A DNA stretch of 64,000 nucleotides, from positions 310,001 through 374,000 of the forward strand of contig NZ_JAANCM010000005.1 in assembly GCF_011603255.1 (NCBI RefSeq). Reading direction: 5' to 3'. Positions 8,596 through 17,724 of this stretch are shown piece after piece (positions within the stretch are counted from its first letter, which is position 1; each line of letters begins with the position of its first letter). The DNA comes from Ferranicluibacter rubi (GTDB lineage Bacteria > Pseudomonadota > Alphaproteobacteria > Rhizobiales > Rhizobiaceae). The position numbers were made by a program, and so were the translations under genes. The notes below the pieces were generated by a model. The model searched no databases. It saw only the letters and a list, made by a program, of their open reading frames with translations, and was not told where the DNA came from.

Positions 8596-9474
8596 TCAGG
8601 CGGCGTCCTGCTCGATTTCGGCGATCTCGATGCGGTCATCCGTCGAGATGGCGTCGATCGTGCGGCCGGGCTGCTCGGGCGAGCCATCCGCATGCTCGAT
8701 GGTGATATCCACGGCGCCGGGGTCCATGAGGCCGAAGGGCGTGCAGAAGGCGATCTCGGCTGCATCGCGACCGACGCCGATGCGCACGAGGCCATCGAGA
8801 TTGGCCTGGCGCGTGGCATCGAACAGCCACCAGCGGCCATCGAGATAGGCTTCGAAGACGGCATGGAAATCGGAGGGACGCAGGCCGTAGGCATAGCAGC
8901 TGACGAAGCGGGCGGGGATGCCGAGGGCCCGGCAGAAGGCGATGCCGATATGGGAGAAATCGCGGCAGACGCCGGCGCGCAGCAGCAGGCTTTCATCCGC
9001 CGTCGTCTGGCCGTTGGAAGAGCCGCGCTGGTAGTCGATATTGTTGTAGATCCAGTTGCAGATCGACGTCACGCGCTCATGCCCCTTGGGCAGATAGCCG
9101 AACTCGCGGAGGGCGAAGGCGGCAAGGCGGTCCGAGGAGACGAAGCGCGAGGGCAGGAGGAAGGGCATGATGTCGAGCGGGATTTCCGACAGCGGCGTCT
9201 CGTTGATGGTGGCCGGATCGGCGCGGAAGACGTCCAGAGTGACTTCGGCCGCGTAGTTGATTTCCAGCGGACCGGGGGCCACGTCGATCTTGAAATAGCG
9301 GTTCTGCTCCTCCGGCACGGTATAGGTCCAGCGCGTGGCCTTGGGGCTGATCGTCAGCGTTTCCACTAGGTCGTGGTGACGCTGCAGCTTGGCGACTTCG
9401 ACGTTGAAGATGAACACGGTGGGTTCGCGAACTTCATAGGTGAGGGTGCAGCCAAGCTTGTAACGGACGGTCAT
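8596..9474 (-). CDS. Transglutaminase-like cysteine peptidase family protein
   Basis: Transglutaminase-fold protein of 292 aa. The N-terminal third (from MTVRYKLGCTLTYEV) is the beta-sandwich domain found before bacterial transglutaminase cores; the core carries the full catalytic triad: Cys in LLRAGVCRDFSHIGIAFCRA, His in RPSDFHAVFEAYLDG and Asp in WLFDATR. No signal peptide or membrane span is visible, so it is probably cytoplasmic. The frame is open 80 codons upstream, but the conserved N terminus begins at 9474. Such proteins may act as proteases, amidases or peptide ligases; the actual substrate is unknown. It is monocistronic with its own terminator. Confidence 0.85.
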   Translation of the reverse strand: MTVRYKLGCTLTYEVREPTVFIFNVEVAKLQRHHDLVETLTISPKATRWTYTVPEEQNRYFKIDVAPGPLEINYAAEVTLDVFRADPATINETPLSEIPLDIMPFLLPSRFVSSDRLAAFALREFGYLPKGHERVTSICNWIYNNIDYQRGSSNGQTTADESLLLRAGVCRDFSHIGIAFCRALGIPARFVSCYAYGLRPSDFHAVFEAYLDGRWWLFDATRQANLDGLVRIGVGRDAAEIAFCTPFGLMDPGAVDITIEHADGSPEQPGRTIDAISTDDRIEIAEIEQDAA

Positions 9475-9823
9475 GAGCGCGCTTTCGTAGAGGGAGGATG
9501 CAGGCCGGGTGGACGCTGGGAGGTGGCGTAGCCCGGATGACGGGTATGATGAGGGTGCCGGGGAATGCGCTGGACGATAAAAGGTTCCATCGTCTTTCCG
9601 AAATTTGTAAACGTCATGCCGAAATTGATAAATGTCATGAATGTCAGGCCTGTGACCAATTCTGCAGGACGGCACCACGAGCGAGTGGCTGGTAATGTAA
9701 ACCGGGATGCGCAAATCGCCAAGGTGTCGGCAGTTCGCTTTGGAGAATGGATTTCCGGGTCTATCGCACGGGCACCACAGGTCTTATCCTGATGCGGACT
9801 CGAAGTTCGCGGACACGCCGATC
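9475..9823. other. Divergent intergenic region (transglutaminase gene / thyA)
   Basis: About 350 bp with no convincing gene. It must hold the promoters of both divergent neighbours. The only clear structure is a tandem pair of 21-bp imperfect direct repeats at 9600-9641. Confidence 0.6.
9600..9641. repeat. Two tandem imperfect 21-bp direct repeats
   Basis: 9600-9620 and 9621-9641 share the pattern GAAATT..TAAA.GTCATG, 16 of 21 positions by eye, and are AT-richer than the surroundings. They could be a regulator site between the divergent transglutaminase and thyA genes. Confidence 0.5.
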
Positions 9824-10618
9824 ATGAAACAATATCTTGACCTCCTTCGCCATGTGATGGACACCGGCTCCGACCGCAGCGACCGGACCGGAACGGGCAC
9901 GCGCTCGGTGTTCGGCTACCAGATGCGGTTCGACCTTGCGGAGGGCTTTCCGGTTCTCACGACGAAGAAGCTGCATCTGCGCTCGATCATCCACGAGCTT
10001 TTGTGGTTCCTCCGCGGCGATACGAACATTGCCTATCTCAAGGAAAACGGCGTCAGCATCTGGGACGATTGGGCGGACGCGGCGGGCGATCTCGGCCCGG
10101 TCTACGGCTATCAGTGGCGCTCGTGGCCGGCGCCCGACGGGCGGCATATCGACCAGATCGCGCAACTGGTGGAAGGACTGAAGACCAATCCACATTCCCG
10201 CCGGCATATCGTTTCGGCCTGGAATCCCGCTTTGGTCGATGAAATGGCGTTGCCGCCATGCCATTGCCTGTTCCAGTTCTACGTGTCCGATGGCAAGCTT
10301 TCCTGCCAGCTTTATCAGCGGTCCGGCGATATCTTCCTCGGCATTCCCTTCAACATCGCGTCCTACGCTCTGCTGACGATGATGGTGGCGCAGGTGACGG
10401 GGCTGCAGCCGGGGGATTTCGTGCACACGCTGGGAGACGCACATATCTACAGCAATCATTTCGAGCAGGTGCGGCTACAGATGACCCGGACGCCGAAGGC
10501 GCTGCCGGTCATGCGGCTGAACCCTGACGTGAAAGACCTGTTCGCGTTCCGCTATGAAGATTTCGAGCTGGTGGGCTATGAGGCCGAAGCGGCGATCCGG
10601 GCGCCGATCGCGGTATGA
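9824..10618 (+). CDS. thyA: Thymidylate synthase
   Basis: Converts dUMP to dTMP with methylene-tetrahydrofolate, which becomes dihydrofolate. The protein is exactly 264 aa from the ATG at 9824, the same as E. coli ThyA, and the nucleophile falls at Cys146 in [12 protein letters not shown]. The dUMP/folate-binding stretch [20 protein letters not shown] and the [14 protein letters not shown] motif are intact. The reading frame is open 39 codons upstream, but that part lacks family similarity. The last 4 nt overlap the start of folA (ATGA), so the enzyme that makes dihydrofolate is translationally coupled to the one that recycles it. Confidence 0.97.
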   Translation: MKQYLDLLRHVMDTGSDRSDRTGTGTRSVFGYQMRFDLAEGFPVLTTKKLHLRSIIHELLWFLRGDTNIAYLKENGVSIWDDWADAAGDLGPVYGYQWRSWPAPDGRHIDQIAQLVEGLKTNPHSRRHIVSAWNPALVDEMALPPCHCLFQFYVSDGKLSCQLYQRSGDIFLGIPFNIASYALLTMMVAQVTGLQPGDFVHTLGDAHIYSNHFEQVRLQMTRTPKALPVMRLNPDVKDLFAFRYEDFELVGYEAEAAIRAPIAV

Positions 10619-11151
10619 CGGCTGCAAGGATCGTCATCGTGGTGGCGGCCGCGCGGAATGGCGTGATCGGCCGGGACGGGGACATGCCCTGGAGGCTGCC
10701 GACCGACCTAAAGCATTTCAAGGCGTTGACGCTCGGGCGGCCGGTGGTGATGGGTCGCAAGACGTGGCAGTCGATCGGCCGCCCGCTGCCGGGCCGCCCG
10801 AACATCGTCATCACGCGCGACGAGACCGTTGCGCCTGACGGTGCAGAGCGAGTCGGTTCGCTGGAAGACGGCTTGAAGCTGGCGGGGGAGACGGCGGCTT
10901 CTCTTGGCGTGGACGAGGTCTTCGTCATCGGGGGCGGGCAGGTTTATCGCGATGCGATGTCCTTCGCCGACATCATCCATATGACCGTGGTCGAGGCCGA
11001 TCTCGACGGCGATACGGTGTTTCCGGCGATCGATGCTTTGATGTTCGAGAAGGTTTCCGAGGTTTCACCGCCGCGTGGCGAGAAGGACAGCCATGGCGTC
11101 GTGTTCACGACGTGGCAGCGGCGGACCGGCAGCGGTTCGCTCGAACTTTAG
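10615..11151 (+). CDS. folA: Dihydrofolate reductase
   Basis: NADPH-dependent reduction of dihydrofolate to tetrahydrofolate, restoring the cofactor used by ThyA. The protein is 178 aa. It has the N-terminal [15 protein letters not shown] loop, the catalytic acid in LPTDLKHFK (Asp31), the NADPH-binding [10 protein letters not shown] and the [13 protein letters not shown] motif. The start codon overlaps the thyA stop codon (ATGA), a classical coupling. A short intergenic gap with its own promoter separates it from hflK. Confidence 0.96.
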   Translation: MTAARIVIVVAAARNGVIGRDGDMPWRLPTDLKHFKALTLGRPVVMGRKTWQSIGRPLPGRPNIVITRDETVAPDGAERVGSLEDGLKLAGETAASLGVDEVFVIGGGQVYRDAMSFADIIHMTVVEADLDGDTVFPAIDALMFEKVSEVSPPRGEKDSHGVVFTTWQRRTGSGSLEL

Positions 11152-11203
11152 CAATAAACGGAACGAAATTGCCTTGTTAACGCCAAAGTTATGACGCGCC
11201 GCG

Positions 11204-11232
11204 TTGAAAGGCCTCGGGGCGGTCCCTATAAC
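11204..11232 (+). promoter_or_regulatory. Predicted sigma-70-type promoter for hflK-hflC
   Basis: TTGAAA at 11204-11209 and TATAAC at 11227-11232 are separated by exactly 17 bp and lie about 63 bp upstream of the hflK start. A ribosome-binding sequence GAAAGAGG precedes the ATG. Confidence 0.55.
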
Positions 11233-11295
11233 GGGTTTACTTCCCAGTCGGTTCCGCCGATTGCCGGAGGTGGGAGTGTAACGAAAGAGGTATGA

Positions 11296-12435
11296 ATGCC
11301 CTGGAGCAATCAGAACGGCGGCGGCGGTGGTCCTTGGGGCGGCGGCGGCGGTAACGGCGGCAATGGCGGTGGTGGAAACAAAGGCCCCTGGGGTCAAGGT
11401 CCCAACCGCCCGCGTGGCGGCGGCGGTGGCCGTGGCAATGGCGGTCCGCCGGATCTCGAGGAGATATTGCGCCGGGGTCAGGACCAGCTGAAGAACGTCG
11501 TTCCCGGCGGCTTCAACGGCGGCGTGGCTGCGATCATCGGCCTACTGATCGTCGGCTTCATCCTCATCAATTCCGTCTACACTGTCCAGCCGGACGAGCG
11601 TGGCGTCGAGATGCGCTTCGGTAAGCCGAAGGAAGAAATCTCGATGCCGGGCCTGCATTATCATTTCTGGCCGCTGGAAACCGTCGAGCTGGTCAAGGTC
11701 ACCGAGCAGCAGCAGAACATCGGCAGCAAGTCGGTCTCGGCCGATCCGTCGTCTGCCGGCCTGATGCTGTCGGGCGACCAGAACATCGTGAACGTCCAGT
11801 TCTCTGTGCTGTTCTCGGTCACCGACCCGAAAGCCTATCTCTTCAACGTCGAGGATCCCGCCAACACCCTGCAGCAGGTGTCCGAAAGCGCCATGCGCGA
11901 GGTCGTCGGCCGTCGTCCGGCACAGGACATCTTCCGCGACAACCGTCAGGCGATCGCGCAGGACGTAAAGGCCACGATCCAGGCGACCATGGACACCTAT
12001 GGCGCCGGCATCTCCGTCAACACCGTTGCGATCGAGGATGCGGCTCCGCCGCGCGAAGTTGCCGACGCGTTCGACGAGGTGCAGCGCGCCGAGCAGGACG
12101 AAGACCGTTTCGTCGAGGAATCCAACCAGTACGCCAACCAGGTGCTCGGTCGGGCCCGCGGTCAGGCGGCTCAGAACCGCGAAGAAGCGGCGGCCTACAA
12201 GGACCGCGTCGTCAAGGAAGCCGAGGGTGAGGCGCAGCGCTTCGTCTCCGTCTACGATGCCTATGCGCAGGCTCCGGACGTGACGCGCAAGCGTCTCTAT
12301 CTGGAAACCATGCAGGAGGTTCTCGGCAAGTCCAAGAAGGTCATTCTCGACGAGAGGAACGGCCAGGGCGTGCTGCCCTACCTGCCGCTCACCGAAATCG
12401 GCCGACCGGCCCCGCAGGTCGGAGGAAGCAACTGA
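11296..12435 (+). CDS. hflK: HflK, subunit of the HflKC membrane complex that modulates FtsH
   Basis: HflK and HflC form a large SPFH/prohibitin cage in the inner membrane around the FtsH protease and limit its access to substrates. The 379-aa protein starts with a Gly/Asn/Pro-rich cytoplasmic segment of about 60 residues (MPWSNQNGGGGG), then a single membrane anchor (AAIIGLLIVGFILINSVYTV, about residues 75-95), the SPFH domain (VQPDERGVEMRFGKP onward) and a helical end with EVLGKSKKVILD. The gene overlaps hflC by one base at TGATG. The neighbour order thyA-folA-hflK-hflC-degP is common in Rhizobiales and groups envelope quality control. Confidence 0.96.
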   Translation: MPWSNQNGGGGGPWGGGGGNGGNGGGGNKGPWGQGPNRPRGGGGGRGNGGPPDLEEILRRGQDQLKNVVPGGFNGGVAAIIGLLIVGFILINSVYTVQPDERGVEMRFGKPKEEISMPGLHYHFWPLETVELVKVTEQQQNIGSKSVSADPSSAGLMLSGDQNIVNVQFSVLFSVTDPKAYLFNVEDPANTLQQVSESAMREVVGRRPAQDIFRDNRQAIAQDVKATIQATMDTYGAGISVNTVAIEDAAPPREVADAFDEVQRAEQDEDRFVEESNQYANQVLGRARGQAAQNREEAAAYKDRVVKEAEGEAQRFVSVYDAYAQAPDVTRKRLYLETMQEVLGKSKKVILDERNGQGVLPYLPLTEIGRPAPQVGGSN

Positions 12436-13382
12436 TGAATAGCCGTCTTCCCTATTTTCTGATCGCGTTCGCGGTCATCCTGATGGCCGTCTATTCCTCG
12501 GTCTTCGTCGTTACCGAACGCCAGCAGGCGGTCGTCGTCCGCTTCGGTCAGATCCAGGACGTGAAGACCGAGCCGGGCCTCTATTTCAAGCTGCCCTTCG
12601 CCTTCATGGATGCCGATCGCGTCCAGTATGTCGAGGACCAGGCCCTGCGCTTCGACCTCGACAATATCCGCGTTCAGGTTTCCGGCGGTAAATTCTACGA
12701 GGTCGATGCCTTCGTGGTCTACCGTATTCAGGATCCGCGCCGCTTCCGTGAAACGGTGTCCGGTGACCGGTCCTCCGCCGAAGCCCGACTTCGCACGCGT
12801 CTCGATTCGTCACTGCGTCGCGTCTACGGTCTTCGCGGCTTCGAGTCGGCTCTTTCCGAAGAGCGGGCTTCGATGATGCGGGAAGTCCGTGCCGACCTGA
12901 AGACCGACGCCGAATCGCTCGGCCTCAACATTCAGGACGTTCGTATCCGCCGTACCGACCTGACGCAGGAAGTCTCGCAGCAGACCTTCGACCGCATGAA
13001 GGCGGAACGTCTCGCCGAGGCGGAGTTGATCCGCGCCCGGGGTAACGAGCAGAGCCAGCGCCGTCGCGCCATCGCCGATCGTCAGGTCGTCGAACTCGTG
13101 GCCGACGCGCAGCGTGATGCGGAAATCCTGCGCGGTGAAGGCGAAGCCGAACGGACGCGCGTGTTTGCGGAAGCCTTTGCGCGCGATCCGAGCTTCTTCG
13201 AGTTCTACCGCTCGATGACCGCTTACAGCGCAGCGATCGCAAGCCCGGAGACGACGCTGGTGATTTCGCCGGACTCGGAGTTCTTCCGCTTCTTCAACAG
13301 CTCGCAGGGTGCGCCCTTGCCGTCCGCGGCTCCGGCCACTCCTGTTGCACCGGCCGCCCCGGCGACGCCTGCCGCGAACTGA
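12435..13382 (+). CDS. hflC: HflC, partner of HflK
   Basis: Second SPFH subunit of the HflKC complex. The 315-aa protein has an N-terminal membrane anchor (YFLIAFAVILMAVYSSVFVVTERQ), the SPFH domain with VVRFGQIQDVKTEPGLYFKLPF, and the helical DFRIRRTDL-like and RMKAERLAEAELIRARGNEQ region typical of HflC. The C terminus is an Ala/Pro-rich tail of about 25 residues that is not part of the conserved fold. The start overlaps the hflK stop (TGATG), and a strong hairpin terminator follows. Confidence 0.96.
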   Translation: MNSRLPYFLIAFAVILMAVYSSVFVVTERQQAVVVRFGQIQDVKTEPGLYFKLPFAFMDADRVQYVEDQALRFDLDNIRVQVSGGKFYEVDAFVVYRIQDPRRFRETVSGDRSSAEARLRTRLDSSLRRVYGLRGFESALSEERASMMREVRADLKTDAESLGLNIQDVRIRRTDLTQEVSQQTFDRMKAERLAEAELIRARGNEQSQRRRAIADRQVVELVADAQRDAEILRGEGEAERTRVFAEAFARDPSFFEFYRSMTAYSAAIASPETTLVISPDSEFFRFFNSSQGAPLPSAAPATPVAPAAPATPAAN

Positions 13383-13403
13383 GCCAAAACGAACCATATG
13401 ATA

Positions 13404-13442
13404 AAAGAAGGGGCCGGCAGCGATGCCGGCCCCTTCTTTCTT
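13404..13442 (+). terminator. Strong terminator after hflC
   Basis: A perfect 15-bp stem (13404-13418 with 13425-13439) with a 6-nt loop, GC-rich at the tip and with AAAGAAG / CTTCTTT at the base, followed by TCTT. It ends the hflK-hflC transcript, so degP further down has its own promoter. Confidence 0.9.
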
Positions 13443-13624
13443 GACGGCATGCGCTAGGGATGGCAGGGCAAGCTTGCAGGGCGGCGCATCTCCCATGTCC
13501 GGCCCTCACCGAATGGTTTGACCTGCTGCTTACGCGCAGCAGACGTTACGTCCACAACGCTTGTTGCCCGTCAGGCCTGATGTCGAAGGCCTTTTCTCTG
13601 GCGCTGGCGTATCGAGGGGTATGA

Positions 13625-14011
13625 ATGTCTCGCAAACTGCTGATCCGGCTGGTTGAAGCCGAATATTCGATCACCCGGCTGAATGTCGGCTCGCCTCTGC
13701 CGGAATGGCTGCCGGGCGCCGGCTTCTGGTCGGTCTCCTCGTCGCGGGAGGAAATGACGCTTGTCTGTCGCGCCGCGCGTGTGCCGACCGGTGTGATCTC
13801 GTCGAATGGCTGGCGGTGCCTCCGGATCGAAGAGCACTTCGCCTTCGATATTCCGGGCATTCTGTCGTCCGTGCTGGATCCGCTGTCGACGGCCGGTGTG
13901 GGCCTGTTTGCGAACTCGACCTTCAGCACCGACTACATCTTCATTCTCGGCTCCGACCTTGACAAGGCGGTCGCCGCGCTCAGGGGCCACGGCCATGAGG
14001 TCATGGTCTGA
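13625..14011 (+). CDS. ACT domain-containing protein (CASTOR/ACT_7 type)
   Basis: Stand-alone ACT-fold protein of 128 aa. It follows the pattern of small amino-acid-sensing ACT proteins: an N-terminal domain (LVEAEYSITRLNVGSPLPEWL, FWSVSSSREEMTLVC) and a C-terminal ACT motif (AFDIPGILSSVLDPLSTAGVGLFANSTFSTDYIFILGSDLDKAV). It has no catalytic domain, so a ligand-sensing or regulatory partner role is likely. The start ATG at 13625 is chosen by the open frame and family length. Nothing nearby identifies its ligand. Confidence 0.78.
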   Translation: MSRKLLIRLVEAEYSITRLNVGSPLPEWLPGAGFWSVSSSREEMTLVCRAARVPTGVISSNGWRCLRIEEHFAFDIPGILSSVLDPLSTAGVGLFANSTFSTDYIFILGSDLDKAVAALRGHGHEVMV

Positions 14012-14047
14012 GCGGGATCACCCCGAGCGCGACAAAGCTTGGTCCGG

Positions 14048-14266
14048 TCAGGCCTTTTTGAGGAACTCCGTGCGCAGCACGAGGCCCTTGACCTTCTCCG
14101 CATTGCATTCGACTTCCGCCGGATCGTCCGTCAGGCGGATGTTCTTGACCAGCATGCCGCGCTTCAGCGTGACGGATGTGCCCTTGACCTTGAGGTCCTT
14201 GATCAACGTCACCGAGTCGCCATCGGCGAGTTCGGTTCCGTTGCTGTCCCTGACGACGATGCCCAT
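14048..14266 (-). CDS. PhnA-like (YjdM C-terminal type) protein
   Basis: Small protein of 72 aa with the compact beta-barrel signature of the PhnA/YjdM family: VVRDSNGTELADGDSVTLIKDLKVKG, then KRGMLVKNIRLTDDPAEVEC and a basic end. The E. coli homologue has an extra zinc ribbon that is absent here. Despite the historical name it is not required for phosphonate use and has no agreed function. An AGGAGA ribosome-binding site 8-9 nt upstream sets the start at 14266 rather than in the open frame further up. It is convergent with the ACT-domain gene. Confidence 0.75.
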   Translation of the reverse strand: MGIVVRDSNGTELADGDSVTLIKDLKVKGTSVTLKRGMLVKNIRLTDDPAEVECNAEKVKGLVLRTEFLKKA

Positions 14267-14587
14267 GGTTGTATCTCCTCTGGCGCGCCCCCGCGCCTGC
14301 GTGTGCGTTTCGCCGCTTATGACGCCCGTGCGGTGCCGACGCAAGGGCCTGCGGCACCGGATGGTCTGCGGTGCCTCGTCGCATCCGGGCCATAACGAAA
14401 AGATGACTGGACGGGTGGGGCTTGCGCCTTATCTTCGCTTCCATGGGCGTGCAGGACTTCGGACTGTATGCCTCGCCTCTATCTGCTTCCGTACCGTGCG
14501 TCTGGCACGCCCGAGGCTTTTCCTTCCGCCGTGCTGCCGGTAAGGTACCGGCGAACCGACGGCATATCTTTCCGAAACGAGGACTTC
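14267..14587. other. Divergent intergenic region (phnA-like gene / degP)
   Basis: About 320 bp upstream of degP. The degP frame stays open through part of it, but the residues encoded there precede a normal signal peptide and are unlikely to be translated. I see no convincing sigma-32 or sigma-E promoter and no hairpin; promoters for both divergent genes must lie here. Confidence 0.5.
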
Positions 14588-16231
14588 ATGGGATCACACC
14601 GCTCCAGCTTCACCCGGACGGCGGCGCTTGCCCTGTCGACGGCTCTCGTTTTCGCAGGCCCTTTCGAGGCAGCGGCTCAGGTCGCCAAGCCGATCGCGCC
14701 GCCAGCGGCCACCGGGCCGCTTCCGGTCCCGCCGCAGCCGTCGCCCTCCATCGCCCCGCCGGGACGCGCCGCGCAGGGCCCGGATTCGGTGGCCGATCTT
14801 GCTGCCGGGCTTCTGGATGCCGTCGTCAACATTTCCACCTCGCAGAACGTGAAGACGGACGACGACGCGCCGATGCCGAAGGTGCCGCAGGGCTCGCCCT
14901 TCCAGGATTTCTTCGACGAATTCTTCAAGGGCCAGAACGGGCAGGGTGCGCCCGGCCGCAAGGTCGAGTCGCTCGGCTCCGGCTTCGTCATCGACCCCAC
15001 CGGCTACATCGTGACCAACAACCACGTCATCGAGGGTGCAGATGATATCGAGGTCAACTTCGCCAACGGTTCGAAGCTGAAGGCAAAGCTGATCGGAACG
15101 GATACCAAGACCGACCTTGCGGTGCTGAAGGTCGAGCCGAAAAAGCCGCTGACGGCGGTGCCGCTGGGCGACAGCCGCACGATGCGGATCGGCGACTGGG
15201 TAATGGCGATCGGCAATCCGTTCGGGCTGGGCGGTACGGTCACCGTCGGCATCATTTCAGCCCGCGGGCGCAACATCAATGCCGGCCCCTACGACAACTT
15301 CATCCAGACGGATGCCGCCATCAACCGCGGCAATTCAGGCGGTCCTCTCTTCAACATGAAGGGCGAGGTGATCGGCATCAACACGGCGATCATCTCGCCC
15401 TCCGGCGGCTCGATCGGTATCGGCTTTTCCGTGCCGACGGAGCTTGCGTCCAACGTCATTACCCAGCTGAAGGATTTCGGCGAGACCCGGCGCGGCTGGC
15501 TCGGTGTCCGTATCCAGCCGGTCACCGACGATATCGCCGAAAGCCTCGGCATGGACACGCCGCGCGGCGCACTGGTCGCCGGCATCATCGAGGGCGGCCC
15601 GATTTCCAAGGGCGAGATCAAGTCCGGCGACGTCATCACCAAGTTCGACGGTCGTGATGTTGCGGAAATGCGCGATCTGCCACGGGTGGTGGCAGAAAGC
15701 CCGGTCGGCAAGGCTGTAGACGTCATCGTCATCCGGGATGGTAAGGAGATGACCGTGCAGGTCACGCTCGGCCGGCTGGAAGACGCCGATGTTGCGAGCG
15801 CCGAAGCCTCTACGGATGAGGCGCCGGGCTCTTCGGACGACGCTCCGGCGACCAAGGGCGAGGGCGAGGGCGGTGCGGGCAGCCAGGAAGGTACTGATCA
15901 GGCGGAGCCACCGGCCGCCGATTTGCCGAAGTCCGATGAGGTGCTCGGCATGAAGCTGGCCCTGCTGGAGGCGCCGAACCGCCGCAGCTTCGGCATCGGA
16001 GACGATGTCGAGGGCGTCGTCATCACCGAGGTTGCCCAAAGCTCGGCCGCAGCCGAGCGGCGGATTACGGCGGGCGATGTCATCGTGGAGATCGGTCAGG
16101 AAGCCATGAAGACACCCGAGGACGTGACCGCACGGATCGAGGAACTGAAGGCTGATGGACGCCGCAATGCCTTGCTGATGATCTCCAACAAGACCGGCGA
16201 ACTGCGCTTCGTCACTGTGCGCATCGAGTAG
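14588..16231 (+). CDS. degP: Periplasmic serine protease/chaperone DegP (HtrA family)
   Basis: DegP degrades or holds misfolded envelope proteins. The start at 14588 follows an ACGAGGA ribosome-binding site and yields a clear signal peptide (SSFTRTAALALSTALVFAGPFEAAA) with cleavage expected near residue 30; total 547 aa. The trypsin-like domain carries the triad His146 (IVTNNHVIEG), Asp176 (TKTDLAVLKV) and Ser250 (INRGNSGGPLFN). Two PDZ domains follow: the first after RGWLGVRIQPV, and the second after an acidic, low-complexity linker of about 60 residues, starting near LGMKLALLEAP. It is placed after hflKC but behind their terminator. Heat or envelope stress control is expected from the family. 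Confidence 0.95.
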   Translation: MGSHRSSFTRTAALALSTALVFAGPFEAAAQVAKPIAPPAATGPLPVPPQPSPSIAPPGRAAQGPDSVADLAAGLLDAVVNISTSQNVKTDDDAPMPKVPQGSPFQDFFDEFFKGQNGQGAPGRKVESLGSGFVIDPTGYIVTNNHVIEGADDIEVNFANGSKLKAKLIGTDTKTDLAVLKVEPKKPLTAVPLGDSRTMRIGDWVMAIGNPFGLGGTVTVGIISARGRNINAGPYDNFIQTDAAINRGNSGGPLFNMKGEVIGINTAIISPSGGSIGIGFSVPTELASNVITQLKDFGETRRGWLGVRIQPVTDDIAESLGMDTPRGALVAGIIEGGPISKGEIKSGDVITKFDGRDVAEMRDLPRVVAESPVGKAVDVIVIRDGKEMTVQVTLGRLEDADVASAEASTDEAPGSSDDAPATKGEGEGGAGSQEGTDQAEPPAADLPKSDEVLGMKLALLEAPNRRSFGIGDDVEGVVITEVAQSSAAAERRITAGDVIVEIGQEAMKTPEDVTARIEELKADGRRNALLMISNKTGELRFVTVRIE

Positions 16232-16254
16232 CCGGGAGATCGCGTCGGAAACGA

Positions 16255-16276
16255 TGGGCCTCCGATGGGAGGCCCA
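16255..16276. terminator. Convergent hairpin between degP and GNAT gene
   Basis: A 9-bp perfect stem TGGGCCTCC / GGAGGCCCA with a GATG tetraloop sits exactly in the 48-bp gap between converging genes. There is no T-run on either side, so it may act as a weak bidirectional terminator or transcript end. Confidence 0.5.
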
Positions 16277-16279
16277 CGA

Positions 16280-16825
16280 TCACTCCGGGCGCTTCCGGCG
16301 ATAGAGCACGTGGCGTTTCAGATGCGGATACGTGTCCGGCACACGCGGATGGTCGAAGTCTCTATCGATAGCGCGGATAAGGCCAATGCGCTCCATCACG
16401 GCGATGGAGCGGCGGTTACCGGCGACCGCGAAGGAAACGATCTCGTCAAGGCAGCGCGTCTCGAACCCGAAGGCGAGCAGGGCGCTTGCCGCTTCCGTCA
16501 CATAGCCTTTCGACCAGTGGCGCCGCGCCAGGCGCCAGCCGATCTCGACGGTGCCGATCGGCAGAATCGGAGCGAGATCCGGAATGGCGAGACCGCAGAA
16601 GCCGATAGGCTCATTGGTCTCCTTCAAAGCGAGCGCAAAGAAGCCATAGCCCGTGTCCGCGATGGCCTGACGGTTTCGGTCGAACAGGGCGTCGGCGTCC
16701 GCGCGATCCCGGCGGAATGGGAAGAACGTCATGACCTCGGGATCGCTGTTGATCTCGAAGAAGAGATCCCGATCCGTGTCCAACCAGTTGCGGATGCGAA
16801 GGCGTTCTGTTTGCGTGATGATCAT
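16280..16825 (-). CDS. GNAT family N-acetyltransferase (RimJ/RimL type)
   Basis: 181-aa acetyltransferase of the RimJ/RimL-like GNAT group. It starts MIITQTERLRIRNW, has the EIGWRLARRHWSKGYVTEA acetyl-CoA-binding motif A, and the ALLAFGFETRCLDEIVSF / NRRSIAVMERIG motif B typical of the family. Substrate (a protein N terminus, amino acid or small amine) cannot be told from the sequence. Its ATG overlaps the serB stop codon in ATGA, so it is translated as the second gene of a serB-GNAT operon. Confidence 0.88.
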   Translation of the reverse strand: MIITQTERLRIRNWLDTDRDLFFEINSDPEVMTFFPFRRDRADADALFDRNRQAIADTGYGFFALALKETNEPIGFCGLAIPDLAPILPIGTVEIGWRLARRHWSKGYVTEAASALLAFGFETRCLDEIVSFAVAGNRRSIAVMERIGLIRAIDRDFDHPRVPDTYPHLKRHVLYRRKRPE

Positions 16826-17724
16826 GCGCGACCGGTGGGGATGACAAAATCCGTTTTGCGGTAGCCCTGGATGTAGAGAAGTGCGGTGAGGTCGCCATGG
16901 TCGATGCGGATCTTCGCCTCGGCGGAGACCGTTGGCTTCGCGTGCAGGGCGACGCCCGAGCCGGCGAGTTTGATCATGCCGAGATCGTTGGCGCCGTCGC
17001 CCACCGCCATCGCATCTTCCGGCGTGATGCCGAGACGTTCCGTGATCTCGATCAGTGCATCGACCTTGGCCTGACGGCCGAGGATCGGCTCCTCCACGGT
17101 CCCGTCGAGAATGCCGTTCTCGACCACCAGCCGATTTGCGCGGTTCTCGTCGAAGCCGATTCGCTCGCCGATGGGGCCCGTGAAGACGGTAAAGCCGCCG
17201 GAGACGAGGGCGGTATAGGCGCCCTTCGCTTTCATGGTTGCGACTAGCTCGATCCCGCCGGGCGTCAGCGTGATGTGCTTGGCGATCACGTCGTCCACGA
17301 CGCTGATCGGCAAGCCCTTCAGCAGGCCGACGCGTTCGATCAGGGCCGGTTCGAAGGCGATCTCGCCGTTCATGGCCCGCGCGGTGATGGTCGCGACCTG
17401 CTCCTTCAGGCCGACTTCGGCTGCGAGTTCGTCGATGCATTCCTGCCCGATAATGGTCGAGTCCATGTCGGCGATCAGCAGGCGCTTGCGCCGCATTTCC
17501 GCATCCTGCACGATGACGTCGATCGGCTGTCCGGCAACGGCATCGCGCAATTGCCGCTCGGCCTCGGCCGGGTCGGTGCCGTCGCGCAGGGCGATATCGC
17601 AGGCAACCCCGTCGGCAAGCCAGTAGAGACCGGACGCCTGAACGGCCGCTGCGGCCTTTTCACCGAGAGCCGCGCTCAGCACCGGATTTGACGGATTGGC
17701 GACAAGCGTGGCAACGAGAGCCAT
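16822..17724 (-). CDS. serB: Phosphoserine phosphatase
   Basis: Last step of serine biosynthesis: O-phosphoserine to serine. The protein is 300 aa from the conserved start MALVATLVANPSN. An N-terminal ACT-like regulatory region of about 75 residues is followed by a HAD phosphatase core with the nucleophile motif IADMDSTII (Asp86, Asp88), the cap motif FEPALIERVGLLKGLP, the LVSGGF motif and the GDGANDLGMI metal site. The ATG at 17724 overlaps the divergent miaA start on the other strand, so promoter elements of each gene must lie inside the other. The GNAT gene follows with a 4-nt overlap. Confidence 0.96.
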   Translation of the reverse strand: MALVATLVANPSNPVLSAALGEKAAAAVQASGLYWLADGVACDIALRDGTDPAEAERQLRDAVAGQPIDVIVQDAEMRRKRLLIADMDSTIIGQECIDELAAEVGLKEQVATITARAMNGEIAFEPALIERVGLLKGLPISVVDDVIAKHITLTPGGIELVATMKAKGAYTALVSGGFTVFTGPIGERIGFDENRANRLVVENGILDGTVEEPILGRQAKVDALIEITERLGITPEDAMAVGDGANDLGMIKLAGSGVALHAKPTVSAEAKIRIDHGDLTALLYIQGYRKTDFVIPTGRA

